A stretch of DNA of 64,000 nucleotides from an uncultured Roseovarius sp. Its GTDB lineage: Bacteria > Pseudomonadota > Alphaproteobacteria > Rhodobacterales > Rhodobacteraceae. Of this stretch, positions 17,257-26,724 are shown one piece after another. The stretch spans positions 2,708,001-2,772,000 of the forward strand of contig OX638333.1 in the NCBI GenBank assembly GCA_951812895.1, read 5' to 3'. The notes below the pieces were generated by a model. The model searched no databases, was not told where the DNA came from, and saw only the letters and a list, made by a program, of their open reading frames with translations. Made by a program: the position numbers and the translations under genes. Position 1 is the stretch's first letter; each line of letters begins with the position of its first letter.

Positions 17257-17892
17257 ATGGCACGGAAACCAGCCCCGGAATTCCACGCCGAAGCAGTGCG
17301 CGTAGAGTTGACGAGCGGCTTGCCGCGTAAACAGATGGCTGCAGATTTTGGGATCGGCTTCTCAACACTGAGCCGCTGGATCCAGCAGGATCGGCGCAAC
17401 CCAGAGAAGCCAACCGTCCAGTCCGATCTCGAACGCGAGGTCGCGGAGTTGCGGAAAGAGAAACGTATACTCCGGGAGGAGAGGGATGTTCTAAAATCGT
17501 TTGCAATAAACCTGAGGCATCAGATTTTTGGGAAACGTCGCAACATCAATACGTTGTCGGGACGTTTTTCGCCAAACCTGATTCAGGTTTAACGAAATCC
17601 GCTTTAAAAAAGGCCACGGATAGCAAGCACAGCTTCAACATCGCGCCGAACCTGCTGAACCGGGGCTTCCATGCAGACCGCCCGAACCAGAAATGGGCCG
17701 GTGACATCAGCTACGTCTGGACGCAGGAGGGGTGGTTGTATTTGGCCGTCATCCTCGATTTGTATTCCCGGCGCGTCATTGGTTGGGCCGTCAGTAACCG
17801 GATGAAGCGCGACCTTGCGATCCGGGCTCTGAACATGGCCATCGCTTTGCGCAGAACGTCGAAGGGCTGCATCCATCACACGGATCGCGGAA
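17257..17892 (+). pseudogene. IS3 family transposase, OrfA and part of OrfB, interrupted
   Basis: OrfA starts at the ATG at 17257 after AAAGGAG. It has the helix-turn-helix ELTSGLPRKQMAADFGIGFS and the leucine-zipper-like tail REVAELRKEKRILREERDVL. At DVLK the 117-bp element (17491-17607) begins. After it, OrfB integrase-core sequence resumes: DSKHSFNIAPNLLNRGFHAD, NQKWAGDISYVWT (first Asp), LAVILDLYSRRVIGWAVSNR and GCIHHTDRG (second Asp). The front of OrfB (HTH_21) and everything after HTDRG, including the last Glu, are missing. Dead remnant. Confidence 0.85.
17491..17607 (+). mobile_element. 117-bp MITE-like element, copy B, inside the IS3 remnant
   Basis: Ends CTAAAATCGTTTGCAATAAA and AACGAAATCCGCTTTAA. 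It aligns over its full length with the inverse complement of 14290-14406. It interrupts the IS3 OrfA frame at the codons for DVLK, so it arrived after the IS3 copy. Confidence 0.75.
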
Positions 17893-17987
17893 TCGGATAT
17901 TTTGAACTTCTCAATAACGAACACTGCATTTGGCGATGTAAGTAAATTGGTCAGTTTGCACTGCGAAATGCTAATTCGGTTACGACA

Positions 17988-20900
17988 TCAATAATCCCGT
18001 TCAAAAAAGATCCCCACGCCACTGGACCCATCAGAGCCGGCACTGCCTTTGAGGGTTAAGCTGGGAGAGAGATCCAGATTTAAATTGATCTCTCGTGTCC
18101 CGTCTTGCCCGGCAGTGACTTCTGAGTAGATGTTTTCCGAGATGTAAGCCCCGGCACGAACCTGTGTTTCGCCACTTTCACTGGAAGTGACGTCCAGGTC
18201 GCTAAGGCCAAACAGGTTTCGTATGCGCCCTGTAATCCCTTCACCACCACCCCCGGTCAATGTTGCGATCGAGGAGGCCAGTTGTGCTGCCTGAAATGGG
18301 GAAATGGAATCGAGACCACGGCCAAACAGAAGTCGCGCCACCACTTCTTCCTGCGGAAGCTCGGGTTGAGAGGCAAATGTGATTTCTGGGGCACTGGCCA
18401 GCCCCTCAATTATGATCTGGACGAGAAAGTCGTTTGATGTGGTTTCGGCCACGAAGCGAAGATAGGGGTCAAACGCTCCCCGCAAATCAATCAAACCTTC
18501 GCTCAGGTCGAGCCGCTTCCCAAGTATATCCAGCCGCCCGCGGATAAGTTCGAAAACGCCACTTGGGATGACGTCGTTTGTGGTGCCACTCAGCCGAATG
18601 CTACCGGAAAGTTCACTGTCCAGCCCACGTCCCCGAACGAAGACACCTCTGGGGGCATTCACCGTTATGTCGAGCGGATAACTCGCAGAACGGCCCGAGG
18701 TGGTTTTGATCAACCCGGCCCGGCGCCGGGTGGTGCGCACATCTCGCGGCTCATGGATATGACGGATATCCACGGCCGTTCCGATCCCGGGCGTTCCCGA
18801 TGGAATGCGGATTTCTGTTTCAGACAGTTCCAGCCTTCCGGAAATCAGCGCGCCCCCGGTCAAAGGACCATTTACCGATAAACCGCCATCAACGCGGGTT
18901 TGATACAGGTTCGGATCCCGCAGCACGATACGTTCCAATCCGACATCGATGTTCGCCGAGTACGGGGCGCTTAGGGCAAGTGGCCCGCTGATCGTTAGAT
19001 TACCGCCCGCCTGGACCCGGGTGTTTATGTCGAGCACAGCCTGACGTCCCGATAGGCTGATCGTTCCCCGTAGATCCTGCAATGCCGTGTTAAGCCCGGG
19101 CAATGCCACCCGGGCAGGACCTAAATCGACCCGGCCCGACACAGCGTCCAAAGTGGCAGGACCCGTCATTGCAAGATTGAACACGGCCATGCCCTGCACC
19201 GATCGCGGCGAAATGAAACGATTAACAAGTCCAAGAGGCGCCCTGCCGGTTATTTGCAGATCGTTGTCAGCGCCAAATTCCCGAACCTCTCCGTTCACTT
19301 TGACACTGCCCCCATTGGGGCCAGTCGCATCAACAGAGAGCAAGATGTTTCCGTCATTCAGGTCTTGCAGTGTAAAGGCCCCATCAACACCCAACGGCCC
19401 GCCAAATCCGGGGGCAAATAAACCCAGGTTGGCCAACCTGGCATTCAGATCGACCGGCGCACCGGGGCCTGACCCCTGCATATCCAGCGCCAGTTGAGGT
19501 GTTTTCAGACGGACATAAACGATTTCAGCCTCCTGCCCGGCAAGCGCGCCATCGGCAGAAAACGTCAACACACCTTCAGTGAGTGCATCCAGCTCAGAGA
19601 TGCCGGTTTCAAATCCCTCCGCATTCAACTCTGCCTTGCCGCTGAACCGGGTGTTTTTCAGCTCTCCGTTTCCTCGCAGGACCAGGTCAATCTGCCCCGC
19701 AAGCGGGTGTTGGGTCAGGTCGGCAAATGCTGACAGATCGCTTACCTTCAAATCGAGGGTTCCGCTGACCGGCAGATCGGGATCTTGTGGGGACAATTCG
19801 CCAATGGCCGACAGGGTTGCGGCGTCGGTGGCAATGTCCAATTGCTGAAGACTTAACACACCGCCGTCGACCCAGTTGCCACGCAGGTCGACCCGCGCCG
19901 GACCGGACAAGGTTGGTTCTGCCAAAGAGAGATCGGAAAGGCGCGCAGAGAGTGTCAGTTTGCCCCGGTCAGTATTTAACTGCGCGCTGGCCTTTGCATC
20001 CAGAGCCGGGTTCTGCAGTGTCAAATTCCGGAGTGTCGTGCCGTCGGCATCTCGTTTCACGTCCGCCAAAAGCCGGGTGACCCCGGTCAAAAGTGGGTCA
20101 AGGCGGGCCTCTCCGGTGTGTAAATCTGTTGCTTGCCCTTCAAGTTCTAGATCGAATTCACCGCTGAGCAGGGTGAATTGTCCGTCAATCATAATCTCGG
20201 CGCTGCCGCCTAATTCGCGCTGCACAACAGTGGCAAAACGGGATAGGTCTTTCGCTTCGATCTGTAGGTTTGCCAGAACCGGAACACCCTGTGCGACGCT
20301 GTCGATCTGCCCCTGTCCGGATAGCGTGACATTACCACTGCGAAGATTCAGCTGATCAACCACAATCGGCTTGCCGTCCTGCCAACGCAGATCAACCGAT
20401 CCGGTCGCGGCTTGTCCGACGGCGTCTGATAGGTTTTTATCGGCAAGTTCCAACCCCAACAGTTCAAACAAAAGCACCGCGGTAATCGCATTTTCGGGGT
20501 TTTGTGCAATTACCCCTCTGCCTGAAAGGTGCGCCTTTGCAAGTGTCGCTTCGGGGCTGTGAAACTCGCTAACGGTGATATCCGCTTTCCAGGCCTCGCC
20601 GTGCTCATGATCATATTCCAATGAGAGCTGGGCGCTTTCGATCTGGGTTTTCCCCCCCGAAACAGGAAGCGTAACAGGCCCGCCTCCTGCAATGAGGCCA
20701 TTGAGTTTGAAACGTTGCGGCCAACCTTCTTTCGACAGGTGCAGGTCCCCGTTCAGGTTCAGCATTGCAGATCTCAGAAGCAGCGTTTCAATTTGCGTTC
20801 CGGTTTCCGAATTATTTTGCCCCGCAAGATGCAGCATCGTTTCTTCACCAAAGAAAGCCCGCATTTCCGGTGAGAACAATGGACGTATATCGCCTTCCAA

Positions 20901-21734
20901 TCGGGCGTCGAACTTTTGAACAAGGGAGGGGTCGTCAATTTCGCCCTGCGCCTGCATTTCCTCATAAAGCCGCACCTGGCCCCCCAGGCGCAGTTGCTGA
21001 TCCGTGCGCAGGGCAACATCGGCGGTGAAATCTGACAAAGGTGCGTCGCCCGTGACAGTTAGCTCCAGCGATGGTCGCTCGCTCATGCCCAAGAGGCCAG
21101 AGATTAACCCTCCGCTGCCCTCGTTTACACCCATATCAATCATCAGAACGCGGCCGTCGTTTGCATAGGTCGTGTTCAGGGCAATCTGATCTTCCGTACC
21201 AATCCGCGCCACGTTGAAACGGGCAGCTCCTTCACCAGCGTCAAGCGAGACCTTTCCGTCAAAGTTAAGCCGCACCGCTTCGCCCAAGACCGGAGCACCG
21301 AGGTCGACAACGTCGATCTTTACAGAATCGATGTTTATGGAGATCGGTAACTCGGGCAGTGCAAAGGGCTGTGCCACCGCATCTTCGGTGCTGACACTGC
21401 CAGCCGTCTGAGGCTTTCTTGGAATAATGATCTCTGCCGCGGTCAGTTTTTCGACCTCCAGACGGCCCCGCAACAACGCCGTCCGCGACCAGATAAGCGA
21501 AACCTCTTTGAGCGTTAACCAAACACCTTCGTCATCGGCGATCGTCAATTCGTCTAGTTCTGCGTTTGAAGATAATGCACCGCGAAATCCGGTAATTCTG
21601 ACCTCTCGTCCTGCATCAGACAAAGCATCTTCCAAAAGCTCCTGAAGATATCCTTTGTCTTCATCCGCGGCGGATTGGGCCCCTGCGGGAACGGCCGCCC
21701 AGAACAGCAGGCATATGAACGCAATGAACCGCAT
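17988..21734 (-). CDS. tamB: Translocation and assembly module inner-membrane component TamB
   Basis: TamB spans the periplasm from the inner membrane to TamA and serves in outer-membrane protein or lipid delivery. At 1248 residues it has the family length. The N-terminus is a signal anchor (MRFIAFICLLFWAAVPAGA). The centre is a long run of repeated beta strands (AsmA/TamB type, such as LTVTGDAPLSDFTADVAL). The last 350 residues are the conserved TamB domain: LDLSEGLIDLRGAFDPYLRF, EITFASQPELPQEEVVARLL, LFGRGLDSISPFQAAQLAS, ending GVGIFFERDY. Its ATG overlaps the tamA stop (ATGA), so the two are coupled. Confidence 0.93.
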   Translation of the reverse strand: MRFIAFICLLFWAAVPAGAQSAADEDKGYLQELLEDALSDAGREVRITGFRGALSSNAELDELTIADDEGVWLTLKEVSLIWSRTALLRGRLEVEKLTAAEIIIPRKPQTAGSVSTEDAVAQPFALPELPISINIDSVKIDVVDLGAPVLGEAVRLNFDGKVSLDAGEGAARFNVARIGTEDQIALNTTYANDGRVLMIDMGVNEGSGGLISGLLGMSERPSLELTVTGDAPLSDFTADVALRTDQQLRLGGQVRLYEEMQAQGEIDDPSLVQKFDARLEGDIRPLFSPEMRAFFGEETMLHLAGQNNSETGTQIETLLLRSAMLNLNGDLHLSKEGWPQRFKLNGLIAGGGPVTLPVSGGKTQIESAQLSLEYDHEHGEAWKADITVSEFHSPEATLAKAHLSGRGVIAQNPENAITAVLLFELLGLELADKNLSDAVGQAATGSVDLRWQDGKPIVVDQLNLRSGNVTLSGQGQIDSVAQGVPVLANLQIEAKDLSRFATVVQRELGGSAEIMIDGQFTLLSGEFDLELEGQATDLHTGEARLDPLLTGVTRLLADVKRDADGTTLRNLTLQNPALDAKASAQLNTDRGKLTLSARLSDLSLAEPTLSGPARVDLRGNWVDGGVLSLQQLDIATDAATLSAIGELSPQDPDLPVSGTLDLKVSDLSAFADLTQHPLAGQIDLVLRGNGELKNTRFSGKAELNAEGFETGISELDALTEGVLTFSADGALAGQEAEIVYVRLKTPQLALDMQGSGPGAPVDLNARLANLGLFAPGFGGPLGVDGAFTLQDLNDGNILLSVDATGPNGGSVKVNGEVREFGADNDLQITGRAPLGLVNRFISPRSVQGMAVFNLAMTGPATLDAVSGRVDLGPARVALPGLNTALQDLRGTISLSGRQAVLDINTRVQAGGNLTISGPLALSAPYSANIDVGLERIVLRDPNLYQTRVDGGLSVNGPLTGGALISGRLELSETEIRIPSGTPGIGTAVDIRHIHEPRDVRTTRRRAGLIKTTSGRSASYPLDITVNAPRGVFVRGRGLDSELSGSIRLSGTTNDVIPSGVFELIRGRLDILGKRLDLSEGLIDLRGAFDPYLRFVAETTSNDFLVQIIIEGLASAPEITFASQPELPQEEVVARLLFGRGLDSISPFQAAQLASSIATLTGGGGEGITGRIRNLFGLSDLDVTSSESGETQVRAGAYISENIYSEVTAGQDGTREINLNLDLSPSLTLKGSAGSDGSSGVGIFFERDY

Positions 21735-23533
21735 CAGAAGGCCTGTCCGATCCCTATGTAGAATTCAAACTGGCTGCCTGCATCGCTGTCCAGGGGTGTG
21801 CCCACATCAAGACGGATGGGGCCGATGCCGGTATCATAGCGGATGCCGAAACCGGAACCTCCCTGCCATTCCCCATTGTCAAATCCTATGCTGTCTTCTC
21901 CGATATATCCCGCGTCAACGAAGGCGACGGCAGATATTTTCTCACTGACCGGTGCCCGCACTTCGCCGGAGAGCCCCAGGAATGAACGCCCGCCAATTTC
22001 CAGCCCGCCACCTAGGTTGACCGACAAAGATTGATATGGTTGTCCCCGCACGGTGCCCGCCCCACCGGAAAAGAACAGGAATTCAGGCGGCACATCCGCA
22101 CTGCTTGCGCCCATAACCGACCCGACTTGCACCCGCCCGGCCAATACGACGCCGTTTTCGGACGCTCCAAGGGCCTGGTACTTTCGAACATCCGCGAAAA
22201 TGCGGGCGCCGGCGATATTTCGGTTGAGTCCGATAAAGGGTGTTGCATCCAGGGCCAGGAAGGATCCCCGCCGGGCGTCCAGTTCATTGTCTCTGCTGTC
22301 CCACGTCAGCTTTGAAGGCAGCAAGATATATTGGAGCGTTCGAGAACCCAGATCGTCGTTGATGTCAGAAAAACGGTAAGACAGGCCAGTCTCGCCTGAA
22401 AGATGGCTTGAAAACCTGTGTTTCAGCCCTCCGCCAATCTGGACGCTGCGCTCACGAAAATCCGGCTCATCACTTTGCTGGATGCGGAAATCCAGAAACA
22501 GGTCTGTGTTCGGAGAAAATGTAGCCGGGCGTTCAAATCGTGCCCCGAACGAGTAATCGATCCCTCCGGAATCTCCGCCGATCCCGCCGATCTCAGCATC
22601 CAGGCGAAGCCGTTCAGCACCTCCAAATAGATTCCGGTGTAACCAGAAAGAACTCAGTGTGACGCCTTCCAGTGAAGACAGCTCTGCCCCAAATCCAATC
22701 CTGCGCGGTGTCGCGGCGGTCAGTTCCGCCGTCACATCAAGGCTACCATCAGGATTGGGCGTATCCGCCTCACCCAATGCCACAGATTGAAAACTGCCCG
22801 TACGACGCAGGTTCTCGGCAGCGGTTTTGAGCACATCCGGCGAAAACACCTCGCCTGTGGGCAGGGCTGCAATCTCTTTTATCCGCTTTGCACGTACATT
22901 GCCGTCATTACCTACCTCAAGATCACCAAACCGCAATCTTGGGCCGGGTGAAAGTTGAATATCGGCAGACAATGTGTCGCTCCGATGATCCGCCGTTATG
23001 GTCTGCTTCGATACGTCCGCTTTAGCATGGCCCTCTTCGCGCCAGCCCTCTACACCAGCGCGCGCCGCGTCCACGATAAGATCACTTTTGGCAAGCTGAC
23101 CGGGTAAGAAACCCTCTGGTAACTCCGTCCCCGGGGCCAATGGCGACACACGTGCATGTGAAAACACAAAATGAGGGCCTGACTTAACGTGAAGCACAAT
23201 TTTTTGAACATCCGGCGGAGCGTTGAGCAAAGACAAATTGGCAGCTTCACGCCCGTCTACCAAGATACTCACTGTTCCACCATAATATCCGGAACTGTAT
23301 AGAACGCTTACCAGCCGGCCATAATCCGCTCGCGCTGCCGCTATCAGGTCCTGCGCTGATGCGGTTTCTTCATTGGACGCCTTGATGCTGACCGATGCAG
23401 AAATCAGCCGGTCGGTTACTGTGTCCGGCAGGTCCGGCGCCTGCAGCGTAACCTCAGCAGCTCCGGCGGGCAGGCAGGACACGAACAGGTAAAAGACGCC
23501 AAAACGTAGATATCTTCGAATAGAAGCAATCAC
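21734..23533 (-). CDS. tamA: Outer-membrane assembly factor TamA (BamA/Omp85 family)
   Basis: Omp85 outer-membrane protein of 599 residues, partner of TamB. A signal peptide ends at LPAGAAEV. POTRA-type repeats fill about residues 25-270, with YGRLVSVLYSSGYYGGTVSI as a clear POTRA block. The C-terminal beta-barrel contains the family motif FFSGGAGTVRGQPYQSL (the VRGY/F-like loop segment) and GSGFGIRYDTGIGPIRLDVG. It ends in IGIGQAF, with the terminal Phe needed for BAM recognition. Upstream gene of the pair; about 100 bp of spacer lies before its start. Confidence 0.93.
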   Translation of the reverse strand: MIASIRRYLRFGVFYLFVSCLPAGAAEVTLQAPDLPDTVTDRLISASVSIKASNEETASAQDLIAAARADYGRLVSVLYSSGYYGGTVSILVDGREAANLSLLNAPPDVQKIVLHVKSGPHFVFSHARVSPLAPGTELPEGFLPGQLAKSDLIVDAARAGVEGWREEGHAKADVSKQTITADHRSDTLSADIQLSPGPRLRFGDLEVGNDGNVRAKRIKEIAALPTGEVFSPDVLKTAAENLRRTGSFQSVALGEADTPNPDGSLDVTAELTAATPRRIGFGAELSSLEGVTLSSFWLHRNLFGGAERLRLDAEIGGIGGDSGGIDYSFGARFERPATFSPNTDLFLDFRIQQSDEPDFRERSVQIGGGLKHRFSSHLSGETGLSYRFSDINDDLGSRTLQYILLPSKLTWDSRDNELDARRGSFLALDATPFIGLNRNIAGARIFADVRKYQALGASENGVVLAGRVQVGSVMGASSADVPPEFLFFSGGAGTVRGQPYQSLSVNLGGGLEIGGRSFLGLSGEVRAPVSEKISAVAFVDAGYIGEDSIGFDNGEWQGGSGFGIRYDTGIGPIRLDVGTPLDSDAGSQFEFYIGIGQAF

Positions 23534-23641
23534 ACGAGGGCTCCGTCACCTGGTCCATCACAACTTACAGACATGCAACCAAGGTCAATGTAAAGCTTAC
23601 TTTGGAAGATCAGCGGAACCCAACCGATCTTTTTCTATCCG

Positions 23642-23884
23642 TCAGCAATCCAAGCGATTGCTAAGCTCGTCTGGCAAGCAAGGAGCAGTTAGCACTTTTC
23701 GATAAAGAATTGCATTTGTTGGAATTCTGCTCGGAAGCCAAAAACTCAACATTGTTTCCCGGGCGAACAGCCACCAATCATGCTTCTGAATCCAATGTTG
23801 AATTTGTACATGGGTCCGTTCGTTTCCAGGGTGAAAATGCTGAGCGATGGATAAACGCAGGTCCAGCGGTTCGATCCGCAACAT
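23642..23884 (-). CDS. Small hypothetical protein, uncertain
   Basis: An 80-codon frame that I do not recognise: rich in Leu, His and Arg, with segments LDLRLSIAQHFHPGNE and WWLFARETMLSFWLPSRIP. No signal peptide or clear ribosome site. It lies upstream of tamA in the same direction. It may be a decayed gene or chance. Confidence 0.2.
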   Translation of the reverse strand: MLRIEPLDLRLSIAQHFHPGNERTHVQIQHWIQKHDWWLFARETMLSFWLPSRIPTNAILYRKVLTAPCLPDELSNRLDC

Positions 23885-24550
23885 AAGATCATCATGCAGA
23901 ATGGCCGTAATAGCCCACGTTGTTCAGGGGAGAGCGAGCAGTTAGGAACCCAATATTTTCAGCGCTCTTTCAAGAATAATTTGCTTCGTCGTCAGCGTAG
24001 TGTACTTCCAGATATCACCAATAGCCCTTCGTGCTTTGTTCAGTGGTCGCCAAGAACCATGCGCATCCGGGCGCCTGTTTCCAAGGCTACAATCTGCATT
24101 TCCCATACACAGCCGATCACTTGCGGAACACCGTCGTTGAACTGAGTTGGCGTTTTCCGGCTCGCGCGCATCTGTCTGATGTTGGTCAGGACACTGCCCC
24201 GTGGCAAATAAGATACCAGCGACACTGTTGCCGTTTGCTCTGCAAAATGAACTATTTGAAATTCCACACCGTGGTTACTTCCGGTGTTTTGCAAGTCTCC
24301 TGCCAAAGTGGGGCTCATTATCGCGCCCAGTGCCGCAGCACCTGCTACGGCTTCATCAAAATCCCGGGCGTCTTATAAAGTCGCTTAGCGTTTCGAGCGC
24401 CAGCCATTGTCGTTGACCAGAGGGAGCTAGCGTGTTTGCCGTGTTCGAAACGGTTTGATGTGAACCATAAGGTTCATGATCGACTGATGACGCCCCTGGT
24501 GAAGAAACATTGTTGGACGACGCTGATCGTCTACGCCCCGTATCGGAGCA
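23885..24550. other. Spacer with no firm gene
   Basis: About 665 bp. The best candidate is a 92-codon minus-strand frame at 24040-24318 (SLVSYLPRGSVLTNIRQMRA, later QVIGCVWEMQIVALETGARM). It has a somewhat protein-like composition but no family I know and no good ribosome site. Otherwise nothing recognisable. Confidence 0.35.
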
Positions 24551-25030
24551 TCAGTAATCCTCGCCAGCATAACGATTTGGCAAACCGACAGCATCTTCGC
24601 GTCCGATAAACGATGCCCAGTCATCGCCCGGCCGCCAGATACTCTCCATATTTCCGAAGGCCTCCACCTCGGGTATTTCAAAGCCGGTTTTGGCATATCG
24701 GTAGAAAAAGGCGCTGACACGTGCGTTGTAGATGCAGTGCACATGGATTTTTGCATCAGGCAGCCCTTCGATGGCGGATCTAAAATCTTCAAAATTCTGA
24801 TCGGTCGGACGCTCAAATTCAACCGGGATGTAGATGTAGGCCATGCCGAGCGACGCGATAGTACCCGCTTCATCTTTTAGCGCGCCTTTGTTGTGGTGAG
24901 GGCCCAAATTGATGATGTGGCTCACGCCAAGATTCTGGATTTCGACCAGTTGTTTCCCTGTCGGTTGGCCAGAGGTTGTAAGTCGCGCATTAATCCGACG
25001 CCAGTTCAGGATATCAGTCAGTTCTGTCAT
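24551..25030 (-). CDS. Protein tyrosine phosphatase-like (DUF442 / beta-lactamase-hydrolase-like) protein
   Basis: 159 residues. It starts MTELTDILNWRRINARLTTS, with GQPTGKQLVEIQNLGVSHII next, the usual front of DUF442/BLH-type phosphatase domains (sTSGQPt…). The active-site loop reads VHCIYNARVSAFFYRYA: the catalytic Cys and the Arg are in place, but the loop is C-I-Y-N-A-R, one residue short of the usual C-x5-R. This is typical of a side branch of these enzymes and may change activity. Cytosolic. It overlaps the upstream DUF1272 gene by four bases (ATGA), so the pair is an operon. Substrate unknown. Confidence 0.75.
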   Translation of the reverse strand: MTELTDILNWRRINARLTTSGQPTGKQLVEIQNLGVSHIINLGPHHNKGALKDEAGTIASLGMAYIYIPVEFERPTDQNFEDFRSAIEGLPDAKIHVHCIYNARVSAFFYRYAKTGFEIPEVEAFGNMESIWRPGDDWASFIGREDAVGLPNRYAGEDY

Positions 25031-25299
25031 TTTACTTCCTCAAAATTGCCTTGCAGCTCCAAACAAGTGGCATGTCTTTTCGTGAAGCGTTTTGTAGACG
25101 CTGGATACTCGTGCAATTTTGCTGCGGGTCGAATGGGGCGCGGCACAAAACTGCCACCACAGTTGGGGCATTGATTGCCAAATCTCTCTTCGGCGCATTT
25201 AGCGCAGAACGTACATTCGAAAGTACATATCCGAGCATCTGGCGCCGATGGTGGCAAGTCCTTATCGCAGCATTCGCAGTCGGGTTTCAGCACAAGCAT
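25027..25299 (-). CDS. DUF1272 domain protein, small zinc-binding type
   Basis: 90 residues from the ATG at 25299, chosen because GGAG lies nine bases before it and because the family starts at M-L-x-L-[KR]-P-x-C-E-C-C. An ATG at 25314 would add five residues. Cysteine pairs are CECC, CTFECTFCAKCAEE and QCPNCGGSFVPRPIRP, a likely zinc-ribbon pattern. The tail after residue 55 is basic. Function of DUF1272 proteins is not known. Coupled to the phosphatase-like gene downstream and divergent from a GlxA-type regulator 60 bp away. Confidence 0.8.
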   Translation of the reverse strand: MLVLKPDCECCDKDLPPSAPDARICTFECTFCAKCAEERFGNQCPNCGGSFVPRPIRPAAKLHEYPASTKRFTKRHATCLELQGNFEEVK

Positions 25300-25362
25300 G
25301 AGTCTAGTCTCCATTTCATTTACCAGTAGATTACCTGAATTGCGCGTGGCAGAAATGACAAT

Positions 25363-26367
25363 ATGACCGCAATATCTGCCAAATCAAAATCTTCACCAGC
25401 AAAACCGCGCCTGGTCGTCTTTGTCGTGTACCCCAATATTGTATTGTTGGATCTGGTCGGCCCGTTGCAGGTTTTTTCTCACGCACAGGATCCAGCAAGT
25501 GGGCAAAACGGATACGAATGCATAGTCGCTTCTGTTGAAGGAGATCTCACCGAAACGAACACCGTTGTGTCCATTCCAAGCGTTCCGGCATCAAGTCTCG
25601 GGGACCGACAGATTCATACGCTGGTCGTGGTCGGAGGGGATGGCGCCATTCCGGGTATGCAAAACACCGAGCTGGTCGAGACCATCGCCAAGCTTGCAGA
25701 CGGGTCGTCGCGTGTCTGTTCTGTCTGTTCCGGCGCTTTGATTTTGGCCGCAACCCGATTGCTTGATGGTCGCAGGGCGGTCACTCATTGGGAGGACTGC
25801 AATATGCTGGCAGAGACCTATTTAAACATTCAGGTTGAAATGGATCCCATTTTCATCAAGGACGGGCCTATGTGGACGTCTGCCGGGATCACGGCGGGCA
25901 TCGACATGGCTTTGGCGATCGTGTCAGAGGATTTGGGTCGAGCGGCAAGCTTTGAAATGGCACGATCCATGGTGGTTCAGATGGTCCGCTCAGGCGGACA
26001 GTCCCAATTCAGCCCCACGTTGGGACGTCAGTTGCGCGATCAGACAAACCAGTTCGAAGAGCTGCATTCTTGGATCTCGGGGAACCTGCATTTACCCCTG
26101 CCGGTCGAAACACTTGCCGAGAGGGTAAACATGAGCGCTCGCAACTTTGCCCGTGTTTATGCAGCAGTAATGGGTGTCACTCCCGCGAAAGCAGTAGAGG
26201 CCATGCGCGTTGAAAAGGCACAGAATATGCTGCAGTTCACCAACCGCAGCATCAAATTAATTTCCGCCGAATGCGGATTCAACGAAGAAGACCGCATGCG
26301 GCGCGCATTCCTTCGCTTAGTGAACGTGTCTCCGTCTGACTATCGGCAAAACTTCAGGGTGGCATGA
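25363..26367 (+). CDS. GlxA family transcriptional regulator (DJ-1/PfpI domain + AraC HTH)
   Basis: 334 residues. Residues about 15-190 form a glutamine-amidotransferase-like domain (LVVFVVYPNIVLLDLVGPLQ, TLVVVGGDGAIPGMQ, VCSVCSGALILAATRLLDGR with the nucleophile-elbow Cys, and RAVTHWEDC). Residues about 230-330 form an AraC helix-turn-helix (VETLAERVNMSARNFARVYA, then RSIKLISAECGFNEEDRMRR). Proteins of this kind sense a small metabolite and activate nearby operons. It is divergent from the DUF1272-phosphatase pair, which is the obvious target candidate (inference). No ligand can be named. Confidence 0.9.
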   Translation: MTAISAKSKSSPAKPRLVVFVVYPNIVLLDLVGPLQVFSHAQDPASGQNGYECIVASVEGDLTETNTVVSIPSVPASSLGDRQIHTLVVVGGDGAIPGMQNTELVETIAKLADGSSRVCSVCSGALILAATRLLDGRRAVTHWEDCNMLAETYLNIQVEMDPIFIKDGPMWTSAGITAGIDMALAIVSEDLGRAASFEMARSMVVQMVRSGGQSQFSPTLGRQLRDQTNQFEELHSWISGNLHLPLPVETLAERVNMSARNFARVYAAVMGVTPAKAVEAMRVEKAQNMLQFTNRSIKLISAECGFNEEDRMRRAFLRLVNVSPSDYRQNFRVA

Positions 26368-26724
26368 AGTAATTCTCACCATATCAAGCGTTTCGGCAAC
26401 CTAGGTATCCCGATGTTACGCTGCCGATCACAGTCAGATTTAGGGCACGAATCGCTGAATTAGAACACGTATTCAGACGTGGTCTTTGAGCGTGAGTAAC
26501 TAACACTGTCTCGGCAATGAGAAGTGATACAGCGCCCGTATGTGACCGGTTAGTGTCCAAACTGCAGAATGTTGCATTAGACAGGAACGACAGCGTCGTT
26601 CGCGTTGCAGACACCTGATAATTCGAAACGCTGCGCACAGCACAGGTGTCTGGTTAGTGGAAATTGGCGATTCGAAAATTCGGCGCCACGAATGTCACCT
26701 GCACGCCGAATTCGATGGTGTTAA
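26368..26724. other. Spacer between convergent genes
   Basis: 357 bp between the GlxA-type regulator and the ankyrin gene, which face each other. A short minus-strand frame (26384-26638) is Ser/Thr-rich and has no recognisable similarity. The segments GACACCTG (26610) and CAGGTGTC (26643) are inverse complements about 25 bases apart and could form a weak hairpin. Confidence 0.4.
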
